From contig JHWZ01000003.1 of assembly GCA_000687695.1 (NCBI GenBank), positions 1 through 64,000 on the forward strand: DNA of 64,000 nucleotides. Reading direction: 5' to 3'. Below the pieces are notes generated by a model. The model worked only from the letters and a program-made list of their open reading frames with translations. It searched no databases and was not told the origin of the DNA. Below are positions 6,353 through 15,243 of the stretch, one piece after another; within the stretch, counting starts at the first letter, position 1; each line of letters begins with the position of its first letter. This DNA is from Lachnospiraceae bacterium P6B14. GTDB lineage: Bacteria > Bacillota > Clostridia > Lachnospirales > Lachnospiraceae. The position numbers were made by a program, and so were the translations under genes.

Positions 6353-7207
6353 TCAATCATCTTTCGTAAACTCGTCCTCCGACTCGTCTGTATCCTCTAC
6401 TTCGTTAGGATCATCTTCCTCTTCATCATCATCAAAGGTGTTTTCTTTCTCGTCAAGGATCTCGCCGGCCTGTTTCATAGTATCAAACTGTTCCTGCGTG
6501 AGGATATACAGATTAAATGAATCGCCGACCTCAGGTTCTTCTAGATAAGAACACTCGATATCAGTGATGCCATAATCTTTAACGACTATCACTTTGTTCT
6601 TCCTATCAACAGTGGCTTTGGAAGAAATCTCGCTCTCATTTATTGCATCATATGACGTAAACACAAAATCACTGAGCGTAGCATTAAAATTGGTCTTGAT
6701 ACCAAACTCATGGCCAAGTGCATCCTTATCACCCAGATTGATCTCCATAGGAACGGAAGGTATTACAAAGTAAAGATTAGAATACTTAAATACCATGTCC
6801 CTATCAGTGGTCACTTCAACATTAATCTCAGTCTTAATTTTCTTATTCACCTTGGATCTAACAACGATCTTTGCCTTTCCGGCAGTAGTGAAGCCGCTTG
6901 CCACACCATTTTTATCAACTTGTACTATATTTTTATTGTTTGTCTCAAAAGTAACTTTGCTCGAATCCTTTTTTTCCTTCTTGGATAATCCGCAATTGTC
7001 TTTGAACAAAACTTTATACTCTATCTTGATTTTTTTATTATTAAGCGAAATATCCTGGAAATCCTCAGGGTTGAGCACCTTAATTCCCTTTATCGATGCT
7101 TTAGGGCTCATCTTTGTCTTTGCCTCACTCTGCTTTACTGTCCCCAGTGAGAGTGCCATAGCCATCACCAAAGCGATGGTAGTTACTTTCTTGAAAAACT
7201 TTTTCAT
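6353..7207 (-). CDS. Secreted protein with Ig-like (Big) domain and acidic tail
   Basis: 284 residues. MKKFFKKVTTIALVMAMALS is a signal peptide ending near SEAKT. The middle resembles a bacterial Ig-like domain (VTFETNNKNIVQVDKNGVAS, then GKAKIVVRSKVN). The last ~35 residues are almost all Asp and Glu, suggesting a calcium-binding or wall-interacting tail. ATG at 7207 is chosen because GGAG lies about seven bases upstream; a second ATG two codons earlier sits too close. It has its own promoter at 7293-7321. The stop codon touches the GGA-loop hairpin at 6337-6353. Function beyond surface exposure is unknown. Confidence 0.75.
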   Translation of the reverse strand: MKKFFKKVTTIALVMAMALSLGTVKQSEAKTKMSPKASIKGIKVLNPEDFQDISLNNKKIKIEYKVLFKDNCGLSKKEKKDSSKVTFETNNKNIVQVDKNGVASGFTTAGKAKIVVRSKVNKKIKTEINVEVTTDRDMVFKYSNLYFVIPSVPMEINLGDKDALGHEFGIKTNFNATLSDFVFTSYDAINESEISSKATVDRKNKVIVVKDYGITDIECSYLEEPEVGDSFNLYILTQEQFDTMKQAGEILDEKENTFDDDEEEDDPNEVEDTDESEDEFTKDD

Positions 7208-7292
7208 AGACATGCTCCTTTCAAAAAACAGCCTCATATAACTATGGCGTTTAAAGAACCTAAAGAGGTATAAATCATCGGAATTAAGTATA

Positions 7293-7321
7293 ATTTTATT
7301 ATATAATCCGGGAATTGTCAA
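7293..7321 (-). promoter_or_regulatory. Promoter of the Ig-like secreted protein
   Basis: On the minus strand TTGACA, 17 bases, TAAAAT. A long ~90-base leader follows. The region is homologous to 235-340. Confidence 0.7.
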
Positions 7322-7357
7322 ATGAAACGAAAAGGAAGATTGCTGAGCAAGTTTTGG

Positions 7358-7386
7358 TTGTGTTTTTCCTCAAAAAATGTTAAAAT
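7358..7386 (+). promoter_or_regulatory. Promoter of the DUF6273-SBP-GGDEF operon
   Basis: TTGTGT, 17 bases, TAAAAT, about 50 bases upstream of ATG 7440. It is divergent from the promoter at 7293-7321. Confidence 0.6.
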
Positions 7387-7439
7387 ATATACCGTGGGTT
7401 ATTGCGCAGAAAGATTATATTGTTGGGGTTTTTTACTAT

Positions 7440-7940
7440 ATGGACAACTCGTACGTGAAAAAATCGTTTGTACTACAGATCGAGGGCCGCTATCGGCAGT
7501 GGGATGTTATCGCACAGCACGATGAGGGGTTTCTCGTGATGTCTCACGAAATCATGTACCATGTTTCATATGGTTCTACCAACAGGTGGAGAGATTGTTT
7601 TGTCAGGAACTATCTGCAGGATGTGTGGATGAGACCGATCAGGGAGGCTTTTGAGCTGAAAAACATCGATTCATCCGCGCTTCTTCATTATCAGACTGAA
7701 ACTACCAGAGATCGTATTTTTATCCTGAGTAAGGACGAACACACAGAATGGAAGCAGAACATACCGCCGAAGAGCGGATCGTTTTGGCTGAGGACATCGT
7801 ATGGGCATCTGCACACGCCGTATGTGTGGGTGGCTGCGCAGGACGGACGCCACATGGGAGAGCCTGTCAGTAACACATCGATAGGAATAGTCCCGGTTAT
7901 CTATGTGGCCGAGGACGCGATACGCGAGCTTATTCTGTAA
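7440..7940 (+). CDS. DUF6273-like protein
   Basis: 166 residues. The pattern RWRDCFVRNYLQDVWM, then TTRDRIFILSKDEH, SGSFWLRTSYG and SIGIVPVIYV follows the DUF6273 layout common in Lachnospiraceae, a fold related to formylglycine-type enzymes but without known activity. No signal peptide. ATG at 7440 lies downstream of the predicted transcription start; an in-frame ATG at 7377 overlaps the -10 box and is rejected. The ribosome binding site is weak (GGGG). It is first in an apparent operon with the sugar-binding lipoprotein and diguanylate cyclase, so a sensing role is plausible but unproven. Confidence 0.65.
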   Translation: MDNSYVKKSFVLQIEGRYRQWDVIAQHDEGFLVMSHEIMYHVSYGSTNRWRDCFVRNYLQDVWMRPIREAFELKNIDSSALLHYQTETTRDRIFILSKDEHTEWKQNIPPKSGSFWLRTSYGHLHTPYVWVAAQDGRHMGEPVSNTSIGIVPVIYVAEDAIRELIL

Positions 7941-7979
7941 GATGAGCTTTTTACGAAGACAGACGGATGAGGTAATGAC

Positions 7980-9092
7980 ATGAAAAAAATGATGAAAATA
8001 TCTGCGTTAGTGCTATTTTTCTCACTCCTTGTCACGGGGTGCGGCACCCCGGTTCTGCCCGGACCGAGGACTGCTGCTGACTCTGACACGGACGGGTCTG
8101 TTTTTGTTGAGGAAGACGCAAACGACCTCGTGGAGAGTGCGGTTTCGTTTAACCATTCACTGGATAGCTACAAGCCGAAAAAGAAGGTTTACAATTTTTA
8201 TTTCACATACAAGATGGTTCACCCGTGGTGGGACGCCGTGGCCATGGGGTTGGAGGATGCCTGTGATCAGTATGCCACGCAGGGTATCACCATAAACTAC
8301 GACTATCTGGCGCCGCTCGCGCCGTCTGCAGCGGATCAGAAAAAGAGGATTCTTTCTGCCGCTGCAAAAAAAGAATATGATGTAATCGGGGTGGATGTAG
8401 TGGACAGCGAGAAGATATCACCGGTCATCGACAAGGTCATGAAAAATGGACAGAAGGTGATCACTTTCTCAAGTTCTGATGCGGATCCGAAGGAGCATTG
8501 TAAGAGGATCGCTTACATCGGAAACACTCATAACTTTAAAGACGGATCAGAGATGGCAAAGATACTCTGCTCCAGGATAAACAACGAGGGCAAGGTCGGT
8601 ATCATAGTCGGTGATCCGGGTAATCCCTGTCATGAGGATCGACTGAATGGGGCGAAGTACGAGCTTGAAAAATGGTCAAAGATAAAGATAATCGGAATCG
8701 AGTATGACAAAGAGGATGAGAAGAAAGCGGAGAGTATCACTGAGAGATTCCTTGATCAGAACCCGGATCTCGCAGGGATCATCTGTTGTAACATGGTAAA
8801 TCCGGTAGCTGCTGCATCCGTGGTAAAGAGGCACAACCTCAGCAACCAGGTGACTATAGTGGGTATGGATCATGATGAGCACGCGCTGAAGCTGATGCAG
8901 GTCGGAGCCATATACTCGCTCGGAGTGCAGGACTGTGTATCAATAGGATTCGACACGCTCCAGACTGCGATCAAGGTTGCCGACGGGGTCAAGCCCGGCA
9001 AACTCTATAAAGAAAAAACGGATGAAAAAACCACCTTCATTTATCAGAAGGATGCACAAGCGATGCTTTATAAACTATATGGGACGGAGTAA
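7980..9092 (+). CDS. Sugar-binding lipoprotein (periplasmic-binding-protein type)
   Basis: 370 residues. The signal peptide ends in the lipobox LLVTGCGT with Cys21 as anchor. The mature part is a type 1 periplasmic binding fold (Peripla_BP_4, galactose/ribose class): YTKM-like opening strand FYFTYKMVHPWWDAVAMGLE, then DVIGVDVVDSE, GKVGIIVGDPGNPCHEDRLN, and the closing VTIVGMDHDEHALKLMQVGA. No ABC permease or ATPase genes are nearby. Three bases separate its stop from the diguanylate cyclase start, so it probably presents a ligand to that sensor rather than feeding a transporter. Ligand unknown. Confidence 0.85.
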   Translation: MKKMMKISALVLFFSLLVTGCGTPVLPGPRTAADSDTDGSVFVEEDANDLVESAVSFNHSLDSYKPKKKVYNFYFTYKMVHPWWDAVAMGLEDACDQYATQGITINYDYLAPLAPSAADQKKRILSAAAKKEYDVIGVDVVDSEKISPVIDKVMKNGQKVITFSSSDADPKEHCKRIAYIGNTHNFKDGSEMAKILCSRINNEGKVGIIVGDPGNPCHEDRLNGAKYELEKWSKIKIIGIEYDKEDEKKAESITERFLDQNPDLAGIICCNMVNPVAAASVVKRHNLSNQVTIVGMDHDEHALKLMQVGAIYSLGVQDCVSIGFDTLQTAIKVADGVKPGKLYKEKTDEKTTFIYQKDAQAMLYKLYGTE

Positions 9093-9095
9093 ACT

Positions 9096-10661
9096 GTGAA
9101 GAAGCCAAGGACTGTCAGAATGACTAAATCCGGAAGATTCAAGTACTGGGTAAAAAGATTGCTTAACAGCGTCACGATAGGTATTGTATGTATCATCGTG
9201 ATAGCTTTAGTTTTGCTTTATACTTCATTTCGAAACAGCCGTCTGTCCGAACAGAGCGCGGATGAGGGTGTGCACTCCATCAGTGAGTTCTATTTGGAGG
9301 AGTTGGGACAGCGCCGTTCACAGACTATCGCCAGCAGGCTGAATCAGGCTGCTCAGAATATGAATAATGTCTTTAATATCGCCAAACAGCAAAAGATCGA
9401 AAACCAAAAGGAGTTGAGGGCATTTTTGCAGATGGTCAAGGCTCTTTACGGATATGACAAAGTGGGTATCGTCGACGAGAATGAGCTTCTGTACACAGAG
9501 CATGCGACGATATCCGGTATCAGCCGGTACTCTTTCCTTGGGGACGAGATAGACAAGCCTACTGTTTACACGGTAAACCTCTATGGTGCGAGAAAACAGA
9601 TGGTGCTCGCGATGCCGGTAAAAGGTATCAAGCTCGGAAAGACCAAGCTGAAACTGTGCTTCATGCAGCTGGATCTGTCGCAGATGCTTGATGAGATCTC
9701 GCAGCAGTCGGCTGAGAGCAAAAATGACACGATCAGTAATGTTTACTATTCAAACGGCGAGGATATGATCAATTATTCATATCGCGAGAGTGAAGGGACG
9801 AACAATATCCTAAAGCTCCTTCGTAACGTTACCTATGTAGACAATCATTCATATAGGCAGCTGAACGATGATTTCAGATACGGGAAAAGCGGGTTCGTGT
9901 CATTTATAAGAGATGACGTAGTGAACTACATGTATTACACTCCGATCGAGAACACAAAGTGGATGTTCACCGTGACGATCACCGAGAGTTCTATCTCAAA
10001 CAATGTCAGCGGTATACGTGATGCGATGATGAAACACAATTCGCAGCAGCTGTTCACGATAATGGTTGTTATGGTCCTCGCGTTCGCGCTTTTTATCCTG
10101 TACTCGAGAAAACGGCAGAAGGACGAGAAAAAGACTCTGGTCAAGCTTTCGCAGACTGATGCGATGACCGGGCTTTATAACCGCGGTGGCGGTGAAAAGG
10201 CTATCCGTGGGATGCTTGAAAAGGGGAACGAGGGTCTGTTTATCCTGTTGGATGCGGACAAGTTTAAGTCGATAAATGATACCTTTGGACACGATGTCGG
10301 TGATATGGTGATCATTGCCATCGCTGACGCGCTGCGGGCGAGCTTCCGTGGTGAGGACATCCTGATGCGTCTGGGCGGTGATGAGTTCGCGGTGTATGCG
10401 CCGGGTATCGTTAACAAGGATGCGGCGACGCGCGTGGTTGAAAGGCTTTTCGGAGCGCTTGACGCTACGCGTATTCCGGAGCTCGGGGAACGTAAGATTT
10501 ACGTGAGCCTCGGTGCTGCGTTCTGGAACGGTGTCGAGCAGGTCAGCTTCGACGAGCTGTACAAACGCTCCGATGAGAGCCTGTATGACAGTAAGAAGGT
10601 TGAGGGGGATTGCGTCAACTTCTTTGAAGATAGGGCCTTTACTTTTGATGATATTGAGTGA
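9096..10661 (+). CDS. Membrane diguanylate cyclase with extracellular sensor domain
   Basis: 521 residues, GTG start six bases after GGGACGGAG. One transmembrane helix near 28-47, an extracellular dCache-like sensor of about 270 residues, a second helix (LFTIMVVMVLAFALFILYS), then a GGDEF domain. The active-site motif RLGGDEF is intact (GGDEF at 427-431) and the inhibitory I-site RGED is at 418-421, exactly five residues before it, so feedback inhibition by c-di-GMP is expected. It makes c-di-GMP from two GTP. Tight coupling with the sugar-binding lipoprotein suggests that a bound solute controls the enzyme. Confidence 0.9.
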   Translation: MKKPRTVRMTKSGRFKYWVKRLLNSVTIGIVCIIVIALVLLYTSFRNSRLSEQSADEGVHSISEFYLEELGQRRSQTIASRLNQAAQNMNNVFNIAKQQKIENQKELRAFLQMVKALYGYDKVGIVDENELLYTEHATISGISRYSFLGDEIDKPTVYTVNLYGARKQMVLAMPVKGIKLGKTKLKLCFMQLDLSQMLDEISQQSAESKNDTISNVYYSNGEDMINYSYRESEGTNNILKLLRNVTYVDNHSYRQLNDDFRYGKSGFVSFIRDDVVNYMYYTPIENTKWMFTVTITESSISNNVSGIRDAMMKHNSQQLFTIMVVMVLAFALFILYSRKRQKDEKKTLVKLSQTDAMTGLYNRGGGEKAIRGMLEKGNEGLFILLDADKFKSINDTFGHDVGDMVIIAIADALRASFRGEDILMRLGGDEFAVYAPGIVNKDAATRVVERLFGALDATRIPELGERKIYVSLGAAFWNGVEQVSFDELYKRSDESLYDSKKVEGDCVNFFEDRAFTFDDIE

Positions 10662-10696
10662 TAAATCAAAGCCGCCCTCCTTTATGTGGCCTGTTT
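10659..10696. repeat. Outer-arm remnant of the modular palindrome at convergent gene ends
   Basis: GATAAATCAAA, GCCGCCCT and GTGGCCTGT match in order the right outer arm of the type A palindrome at 58309-58465. The 38 bases hold the stop codons of both convergent genes: TGA of the diguanylate cyclase and, on the other strand, TAA of clpB. Confidence 0.65.
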
Positions 10697-13270
10697 CAGC
10701 GTTAATTCGCTACCTGATACATCCAGCGTTACTGTATCACCTGTATGGATATCATCAGAAAGAATTTGTTTAGCGAGCAAGGTTTCGACGTGCTTCTGCA
10801 AGTAGCGTTTGAGTGGGCGGGCACCGAAGCTCGGGTCGTACGCCTCGTCGGTGATGAGATCGGCTGCGGCGTCGGTTATCGTGAGAGTCAGCTCGCGGTC
10901 GGCTATCCTTTTGTTTATATCTGCTATCTGCAGGTCGATGATCTTTCGGATGTCGGCCTTTTTTAGTGGCTTGAACATGACGATCTCGTCGAGACGATTC
11001 AGGAACTCCGGTCTGAACTTCGTCCTTAAGAGTCCCTCGACTGCGTCCGTGACATCGCTTCCTATCTCGCCGTTCTCATCTATGCCGTCGAGAATAAAAT
11101 CCGCTCCGAGGTTCGAAGTCATGATGAGTATGGTGTTTTTGAAGTCGACTGTTCGGCCGTGCGAATCTGTGATACGTCCGTCATCGAGTATCTGCAAAAA
11201 GATGTTGAATACGTCGGGATGGGCTTTTTCGACCTCGTCGAAAAGAACGACGCAGTACGGCTTTCTGCGCACGGCTTCCGTCAGCTGTCCGCCCTCGTCG
11301 TAGCCTACATATCCCGGAGGCGCTCCTATGAGCCTCGATACCGAGAACTCGCTCATGTACTCGCTCATATCGATACGGACCATCGCGTTTTCGTCATCAA
11401 AAAGGCACTCTGCGAGGCTTTTTGCGAGCTCTGTCTTTCCGACTCCGGTTGGACCCAAAAACAAAAATGAACCGATAGGCTTTTTCGGGTCTTTTATCCC
11501 GGCACGTGAGCGGATGATGGCTTCGGTGACCTTTGTCACGCCATCGTCTTGACCGATGACTCTTTTATGAAGCTCGTCGTCTAGATGGAGTGTTTTGTTT
11601 CTCTCACTCTCGGTGAGCTTTGCAACCGGGATTCCCGTCCATCTAGATATGATGCGCGCGATCTCCTCGTCAGTCACGGACTCGGATACCATGCGGTCCT
11701 CGCCCTGAGCTTTTGCGGCCTCTTCGGCCTTGTTAAGTTCATCATTGAGCTGTGGGAGAGTGCCGTATTGCAGCTCTGCAGCCTTGTCGAGATCGTAGTG
11801 GCTTTGTGCCATCTCGATCTGTGAATGTACATCATCTATCTGAGCCTTTATCTCCTGGATACGATCAAGTCCGACTTTCTCTTCATCCCACTTTGCCATC
11901 TGTGCGGTGAAGGTCTCTCTGTCCTCGGCGAGCTCTTTTTGCAATTCCAAAAGTCGGTCGTGGCTGAGTGAGTCGGTCTCTTTTTTCAGAGCTGCCTCCT
12001 CGATTTCGAGCTGCATTATGTGACGTCTCAGTTCGTCGAGCTCGGTCGGCATCGAGTCGAGCTCCGTTTTTATCAGGGCGCAGGCCTCATCGACAAGGTC
12101 AATGGCCTTGTCAGGAAGAAATCTGTCGGATATGTATCGGTCTGAGAGGACGGCAGCGGAGACGAGTGCGCCGTCGGTGATCTTTACTCCGTGGAAAATC
12201 TCATAGCGGTCTTTTAACCCTCTTAATATGGAAATAGTGTCTTCGACATCCGGTTCGTCGACTCTGACCGGCTGGAATCGTCGCTCGAGTGCGGCGTCCT
12301 CCTCGATGTACTCGCGGTACTCATCAAGGGTAGTCGCGCCGATGCAGTGGAGCTCGCCACGGGCAAGCATTGGCTTTAACAGGTTTCCGGCGTCCATCGC
12401 GCCGTCGGTCTTCCCGGCACCTACTATGGTGTGGAGCTCATCTATGAACAGGATGATCCGGCCGTCTGACTCGCGTACCTCCTCGAGGACCGCCTTCAAT
12501 CGCTCCTCGAACTCGCCTCTGTATTTCGCGCCCGCGATGAGCGCGCCCATGTCGAGAGCGAAAACCTGTTTATCCTTCAGCGCCTGCGGGACGTCGCCTC
12601 TGACTATTCGCTGGGCGAGGCCTTCGACGACTGCTGTTTTTCCGACACCGGGCTCGCCGATGAGAACCGGGTTATTTTTGGTCTTACGTGAAAGAATCTG
12701 GATCATGTTTCTGATCTCGGAATCGCGTCCGATCACGGGATCAAGCTTCTGCTCGCGGGCTCTCTCGACAAGGTCGTAGCCGTATTTTTCCAGGCTGTCG
12801 TAAACTGCCTCCGGGTTATCCGATGTGACCTTCACATTTCCGCGGACATCCTGAAGTGCAGAGAGGAACCTGTCGCGGTCGAGATTAAACTCCTTGAAAA
12901 GCTCCTTTACTTCCTTTGACGGGCGTTTAAGCATGCTTAAAAAAAGGTGCTCGACCGAGATGTACTCGTCACCCATCCTTTTTGCTTCGTCCTCGGCGTA
13001 GATCAGCACCTTGTTCAGGGCATCACCCATGTAGACCTGGCCGCCTTCGACTCGAGGTCTTTTCCCTATCAGTCCTTCGACCTGCGCGGTAAATACCTTC
13101 GGGTCGATCTCCATCTTTTCAAGCAGTCTTGCGATCAGGCTGTCGTCGATGGTCAGCATGCTGTAGAGCAGGTGCTCCTGCACCAGCTCCTGGTTGCCGA
13201 AGTCGTAGGCGATCTTTTCGACGCCGTTGACGATCTCTATGCTTTTTTGCGTAAACTTCGATATGTTCAT
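10682..13270 (-). CDS. clpB: ATP-dependent disaggregase ClpB
   Basis: 862 residues, full length for ClpB. Clp-N repeats (about 1-145), AAA1 with Walker A GEPGVGKT and Walker B ILFIDELH, the long coiled-coil M domain (about 400-525), AAA2 with GPTGVGKT and VLFDEVEK, and the C-terminal D2-small domain. It works with DnaK to recover aggregated proteins and is cytoplasmic. GAGG is just before ATG. Upstream lies a perfect CIRCE element over the -35 region, so HrcA control is expected. The last residues, QAT and stop, are encoded by an outer-arm repeat remnant. Confidence 0.97.
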   Translation of the reverse strand: MNISKFTQKSIEIVNGVEKIAYDFGNQELVQEHLLYSMLTIDDSLIARLLEKMEIDPKVFTAQVEGLIGKRPRVEGGQVYMGDALNKVLIYAEDEAKRMGDEYISVEHLFLSMLKRPSKEVKELFKEFNLDRDRFLSALQDVRGNVKVTSDNPEAVYDSLEKYGYDLVERAREQKLDPVIGRDSEIRNMIQILSRKTKNNPVLIGEPGVGKTAVVEGLAQRIVRGDVPQALKDKQVFALDMGALIAGAKYRGEFEERLKAVLEEVRESDGRIILFIDELHTIVGAGKTDGAMDAGNLLKPMLARGELHCIGATTLDEYREYIEEDAALERRFQPVRVDEPDVEDTISILRGLKDRYEIFHGVKITDGALVSAAVLSDRYISDRFLPDKAIDLVDEACALIKTELDSMPTELDELRRHIMQLEIEEAALKKETDSLSHDRLLELQKELAEDRETFTAQMAKWDEEKVGLDRIQEIKAQIDDVHSQIEMAQSHYDLDKAAELQYGTLPQLNDELNKAEEAAKAQGEDRMVSESVTDEEIARIISRWTGIPVAKLTESERNKTLHLDDELHKRVIGQDDGVTKVTEAIIRSRAGIKDPKKPIGSFLFLGPTGVGKTELAKSLAECLFDDENAMVRIDMSEYMSEFSVSRLIGAPPGYVGYDEGGQLTEAVRRKPYCVVLFDEVEKAHPDVFNIFLQILDDGRITDSHGRTVDFKNTILIMTSNLGADFILDGIDENGEIGSDVTDAVEGLLRTKFRPEFLNRLDEIVMFKPLKKADIRKIIDLQIADINKRIADRELTLTITDAAADLITDEAYDPSFGARPLKRYLQKHVETLLAKQILSDDIHTGDTVTLDVSGSELTLKQAT

Positions 13271-13358
13271 GATACCCCTCCTTTCCGAGCATCCTGTGAG
13301 GAGGCGCGAGCATCCGGTATGGGTGCTGCCGCCTCCGTTTTCCTTTCTTTATGAGAGC

Positions 13359-13400
13359 ATTATAACACATGGATTAGCACTCGTCAAGGGAGAGTGCTAA
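13359..13400 (-). promoter_or_regulatory. clpB promoter with CIRCE operator
   Basis: A perfect CIRCE, TTAGCACTC-N9-GAGTGCTAA, lies at 13374-13400. On the minus strand TTGACG (13382-13387), 17 bases, TATAAT (13359-13364) forms a strong promoter whose -35 box is inside the CIRCE. HrcA binding there would block clpB transcription until heat stress. Confidence 0.93.
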
Positions 13401-13415
13401 TAAAAATAGTTTTGG

Positions 13416-13444
13416 TTGCAAATTTTTTCTTCTTATTGTAAAAT
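13416..13444 (+). promoter_or_regulatory. Promoter of the VanW-family gene
   Basis: TTGCAA, 17 bases, TAAAAT, divergent from clpB. The CIRCE ends 15 bases upstream of its -35 box. Confidence 0.65.
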
Positions 13445-13487
13445 AGATGCGTTATCGTTTTAGTAGGAATTGAAGGGTGACATTATT

Positions 13488-14831
13488 ATGGAAGAGAAGC
13501 AAAAGAAAAGGGCCACGATACTGCTCGCGTTGATCGCGGGGGGTGTATTTTTGTTTGTTGTCCTGATCGTGCTCGTCACCAGGTCGGATAACAGGGAGAA
13601 GGCCGAGAGAGCCGAGATGCTCGCACGTGTGGAGGAGCACAGAAACCTCTGCTTTTCGAATAAATGGCTGATGGATGAGGAACTCGTTGACAAGGATGAG
13701 CATTATATCACGGAGCGTCTGGCTGAGATCATCAAATCTTACGAGGATCGCCGCGTTTCCATATGTATAAATAAGAATTATAATGACAGCTACAGTATGG
13801 ATGAGCTGAAGGAAAGCATCGGTTTTGTCTGTAATGAAGGCGGTGAGGAGTCGTTTTATCCGTCAGGACGTGAGAGTGCGCTTGCGAAGCATATTATCGA
13901 TATCGACAAGGATCTGCCGGTGGAGGAACAGAACGATATTTTGAACGGAAACAGGCAGACAAAGAAGGTAAATATCGTCGTGAGATGCCAGGCTAACCGA
14001 GATAATGTTACGAGAATAGTAAAAAAATATTCCGAAAAGTTTGATAAAGCTCCGAAAAATGCCACGATCAAAACAAACATGAAGATTACCAAGGAGCGAA
14101 ACGGCCGAGTGCTCGATACGACCAGGATCGCCAGGGAGCTGACGGAGTATCTGGACAGCAATTCGACCGATAATTTCGAAAGAAGCTACCAGACGAGTGT
14201 TGTCAAGGCGGAGGTGAAGGCCTCATATCTCAAACCGATCAACACGATCATCGGGTCTTTTGCGACTTCGTTTATTCCGAGCAATGTTCGCGGCAAGAAT
14301 ATAAAACTCGCTTCAACGAGGATCAACGGGACTCTCCTGAAACCGGGAGACGAGGTCTCCTATCTCGAGAAGCTATACGATGATTCGGACGGGAAGAAGT
14401 ACGGCAAGGCCGGTGGATTTTTGAAAAACAAGATAGTTCAGGTCGAGGGCGGTGGCATCTGTCAGGTTTCGACGACGAGCTATCTGGCGTTTTTGTCAGC
14501 GGGGATCATACCGAAGGAACGTCATCCGCACACGTGCAAGGTGAGCTATGCGCAGTCGGGGCTGGATGCGGCGCTGGCAGTCGGGACGAAGGATCTCGTG
14601 GTTGCGAATACGCTCGAGAGGCCGATCCTCATCAGGGCCAGAGTGAATGGCGGCAGGCTGATCGTGGAGGTTTTGTCGTATAAGGATGCGAAGCGCGGGT
14701 ATACTTACAAGGCGAGGACGAAGTCGAAGAGGGGCAGCCTCACGGTGAAGAGCTATCTTGATGTTTATAAGGGTGGCAAGAAGGTAGAGACGAAGCAGCT
14801 CGCGACGGATACATATAAGAAGCTGAGGTGA
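13488..14831 (+). CDS. VanW family membrane-anchored protein
   Basis: 447 residues. A cytoplasmic KRAT-type start, one transmembrane helix (ILLALIAGGVFLFVVLIVLV) and a large extracellular part. The C-terminal half is the VanW domain with its hallmark VEGGGICQVSTTSYLAFLSA, followed by ERHPHTCKVSYA and a final beta-rich segment. The region before it resembles the YoaR/peptidoglycan-binding_4 arrangement. Family members are wall-associated; one is linked to vancomycin resistance clusters but biochemical activity is not established. ATG at 13488 follows GGGTGA. Apparently monocistronic. Confidence 0.85.
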   Translation: MEEKQKKRATILLALIAGGVFLFVVLIVLVTRSDNREKAERAEMLARVEEHRNLCFSNKWLMDEELVDKDEHYITERLAEIIKSYEDRRVSICINKNYNDSYSMDELKESIGFVCNEGGEESFYPSGRESALAKHIIDIDKDLPVEEQNDILNGNRQTKKVNIVVRCQANRDNVTRIVKKYSEKFDKAPKNATIKTNMKITKERNGRVLDTTRIARELTEYLDSNSTDNFERSYQTSVVKAEVKASYLKPINTIIGSFATSFIPSNVRGKNIKLASTRINGTLLKPGDEVSYLEKLYDDSDGKKYGKAGGFLKNKIVQVEGGGICQVSTTSYLAFLSAGIIPKERHPHTCKVSYAQSGLDAALAVGTKDLVVANTLERPILIRARVNGGRLIVEVLSYKDAKRGYTYKARTKSKRGSLTVKSYLDVYKGGKKVETKQLATDTYKKLR

Positions 14832-14861
14832 AACGGCTGCATGGTGGACAGCCCTGTCTCG

Positions 14862-15048
14862 GATGTTTTGATTGTCCGCGATGGCACGCTTTCGCTTTTT
14901 TCTCGACCGTCACGTTGCACGCACGGAAAAGACCCGTGCTGCGCAACGACGCTCGAGACACATCCATCGCGGTGACAATTCAAAGCCATCCTCGAAGGGC
15001 TTTGCCCTGCTTTTGCAGCTAATCAAACCTGCCCTAGTGCAGCCTGCT
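14862..15048. repeat. Modular palindrome, type B (copy B1), with trailing outer arm
   Basis: TTTTGATTGTCCGCG at the left is answered by GTGACAATTCAAA at about 14973-14983. The middle arm pairs CGTCACGTTGC with GCGCAACGACG. The apex is GCACGG-AAAAGAC-CCGTGC at 14921-14939. A further outer right arm (AATCAAACCTGCCCTA) lies at 15021-15036. With 14986-15098 this fills most of the 411-base gap between VanW and sufC. Confidence 0.8.
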
Positions 15049-15098
15049 ACTTGAGAATACAATTCTAACAAAATCCATCCTCGAAGGGCTTTGCTCTG
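14986..15098 (+). repeat. 24-bp direct repeat pair
   Basis: Positions 14986-15009 and 15075-15098 are the same 24 bases apart from one change (core CCTCGAAGGGCTTTG). The first copy sits at the edge of the type B palindrome. Confidence 0.65.
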
Positions 15099-15124
15099 TT
15101 GTGCCTTGCGTGCTTCGGTTTAAC

Positions 15125-15153
15125 TTGACTTGACAGCTTTTATAAGGTATACT
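15125..15153 (+). promoter_or_regulatory. Promoter of the suf operon
   Basis: TTGACT, 17 bases, TATACT, about 90 bases before the sufC start. No recognisable IscR or Fur box is seen. Confidence 0.65.
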
Positions 15154-15243
15154 TGCGAGAGAAAAAAATGAAAAAATGGTAAAAGTGAGAAAATGGTAAA
15201 AAGTGAGAATATTGGAACTAATAATTATAGAAGGAGAAGAGTG

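Noticed and set aside
6106-6360. Minus-strand frame of 84 codons across tRNA-Trp
   Set aside because: It reads through the tRNA and the repeats, has no ribosome binding site, and is of the type often miscalled over tRNA genes.
10745-12779. Several long plus-strand frames within clpB
   Set aside because: All are antisense shadows of clpB, which is unmistakable on the other strand.
14828-15054. Frames of 60-75 codons between the VanW gene and sufC
   Set aside because: They run through the type B palindrome and direct repeats, and have no ribosome binding site.
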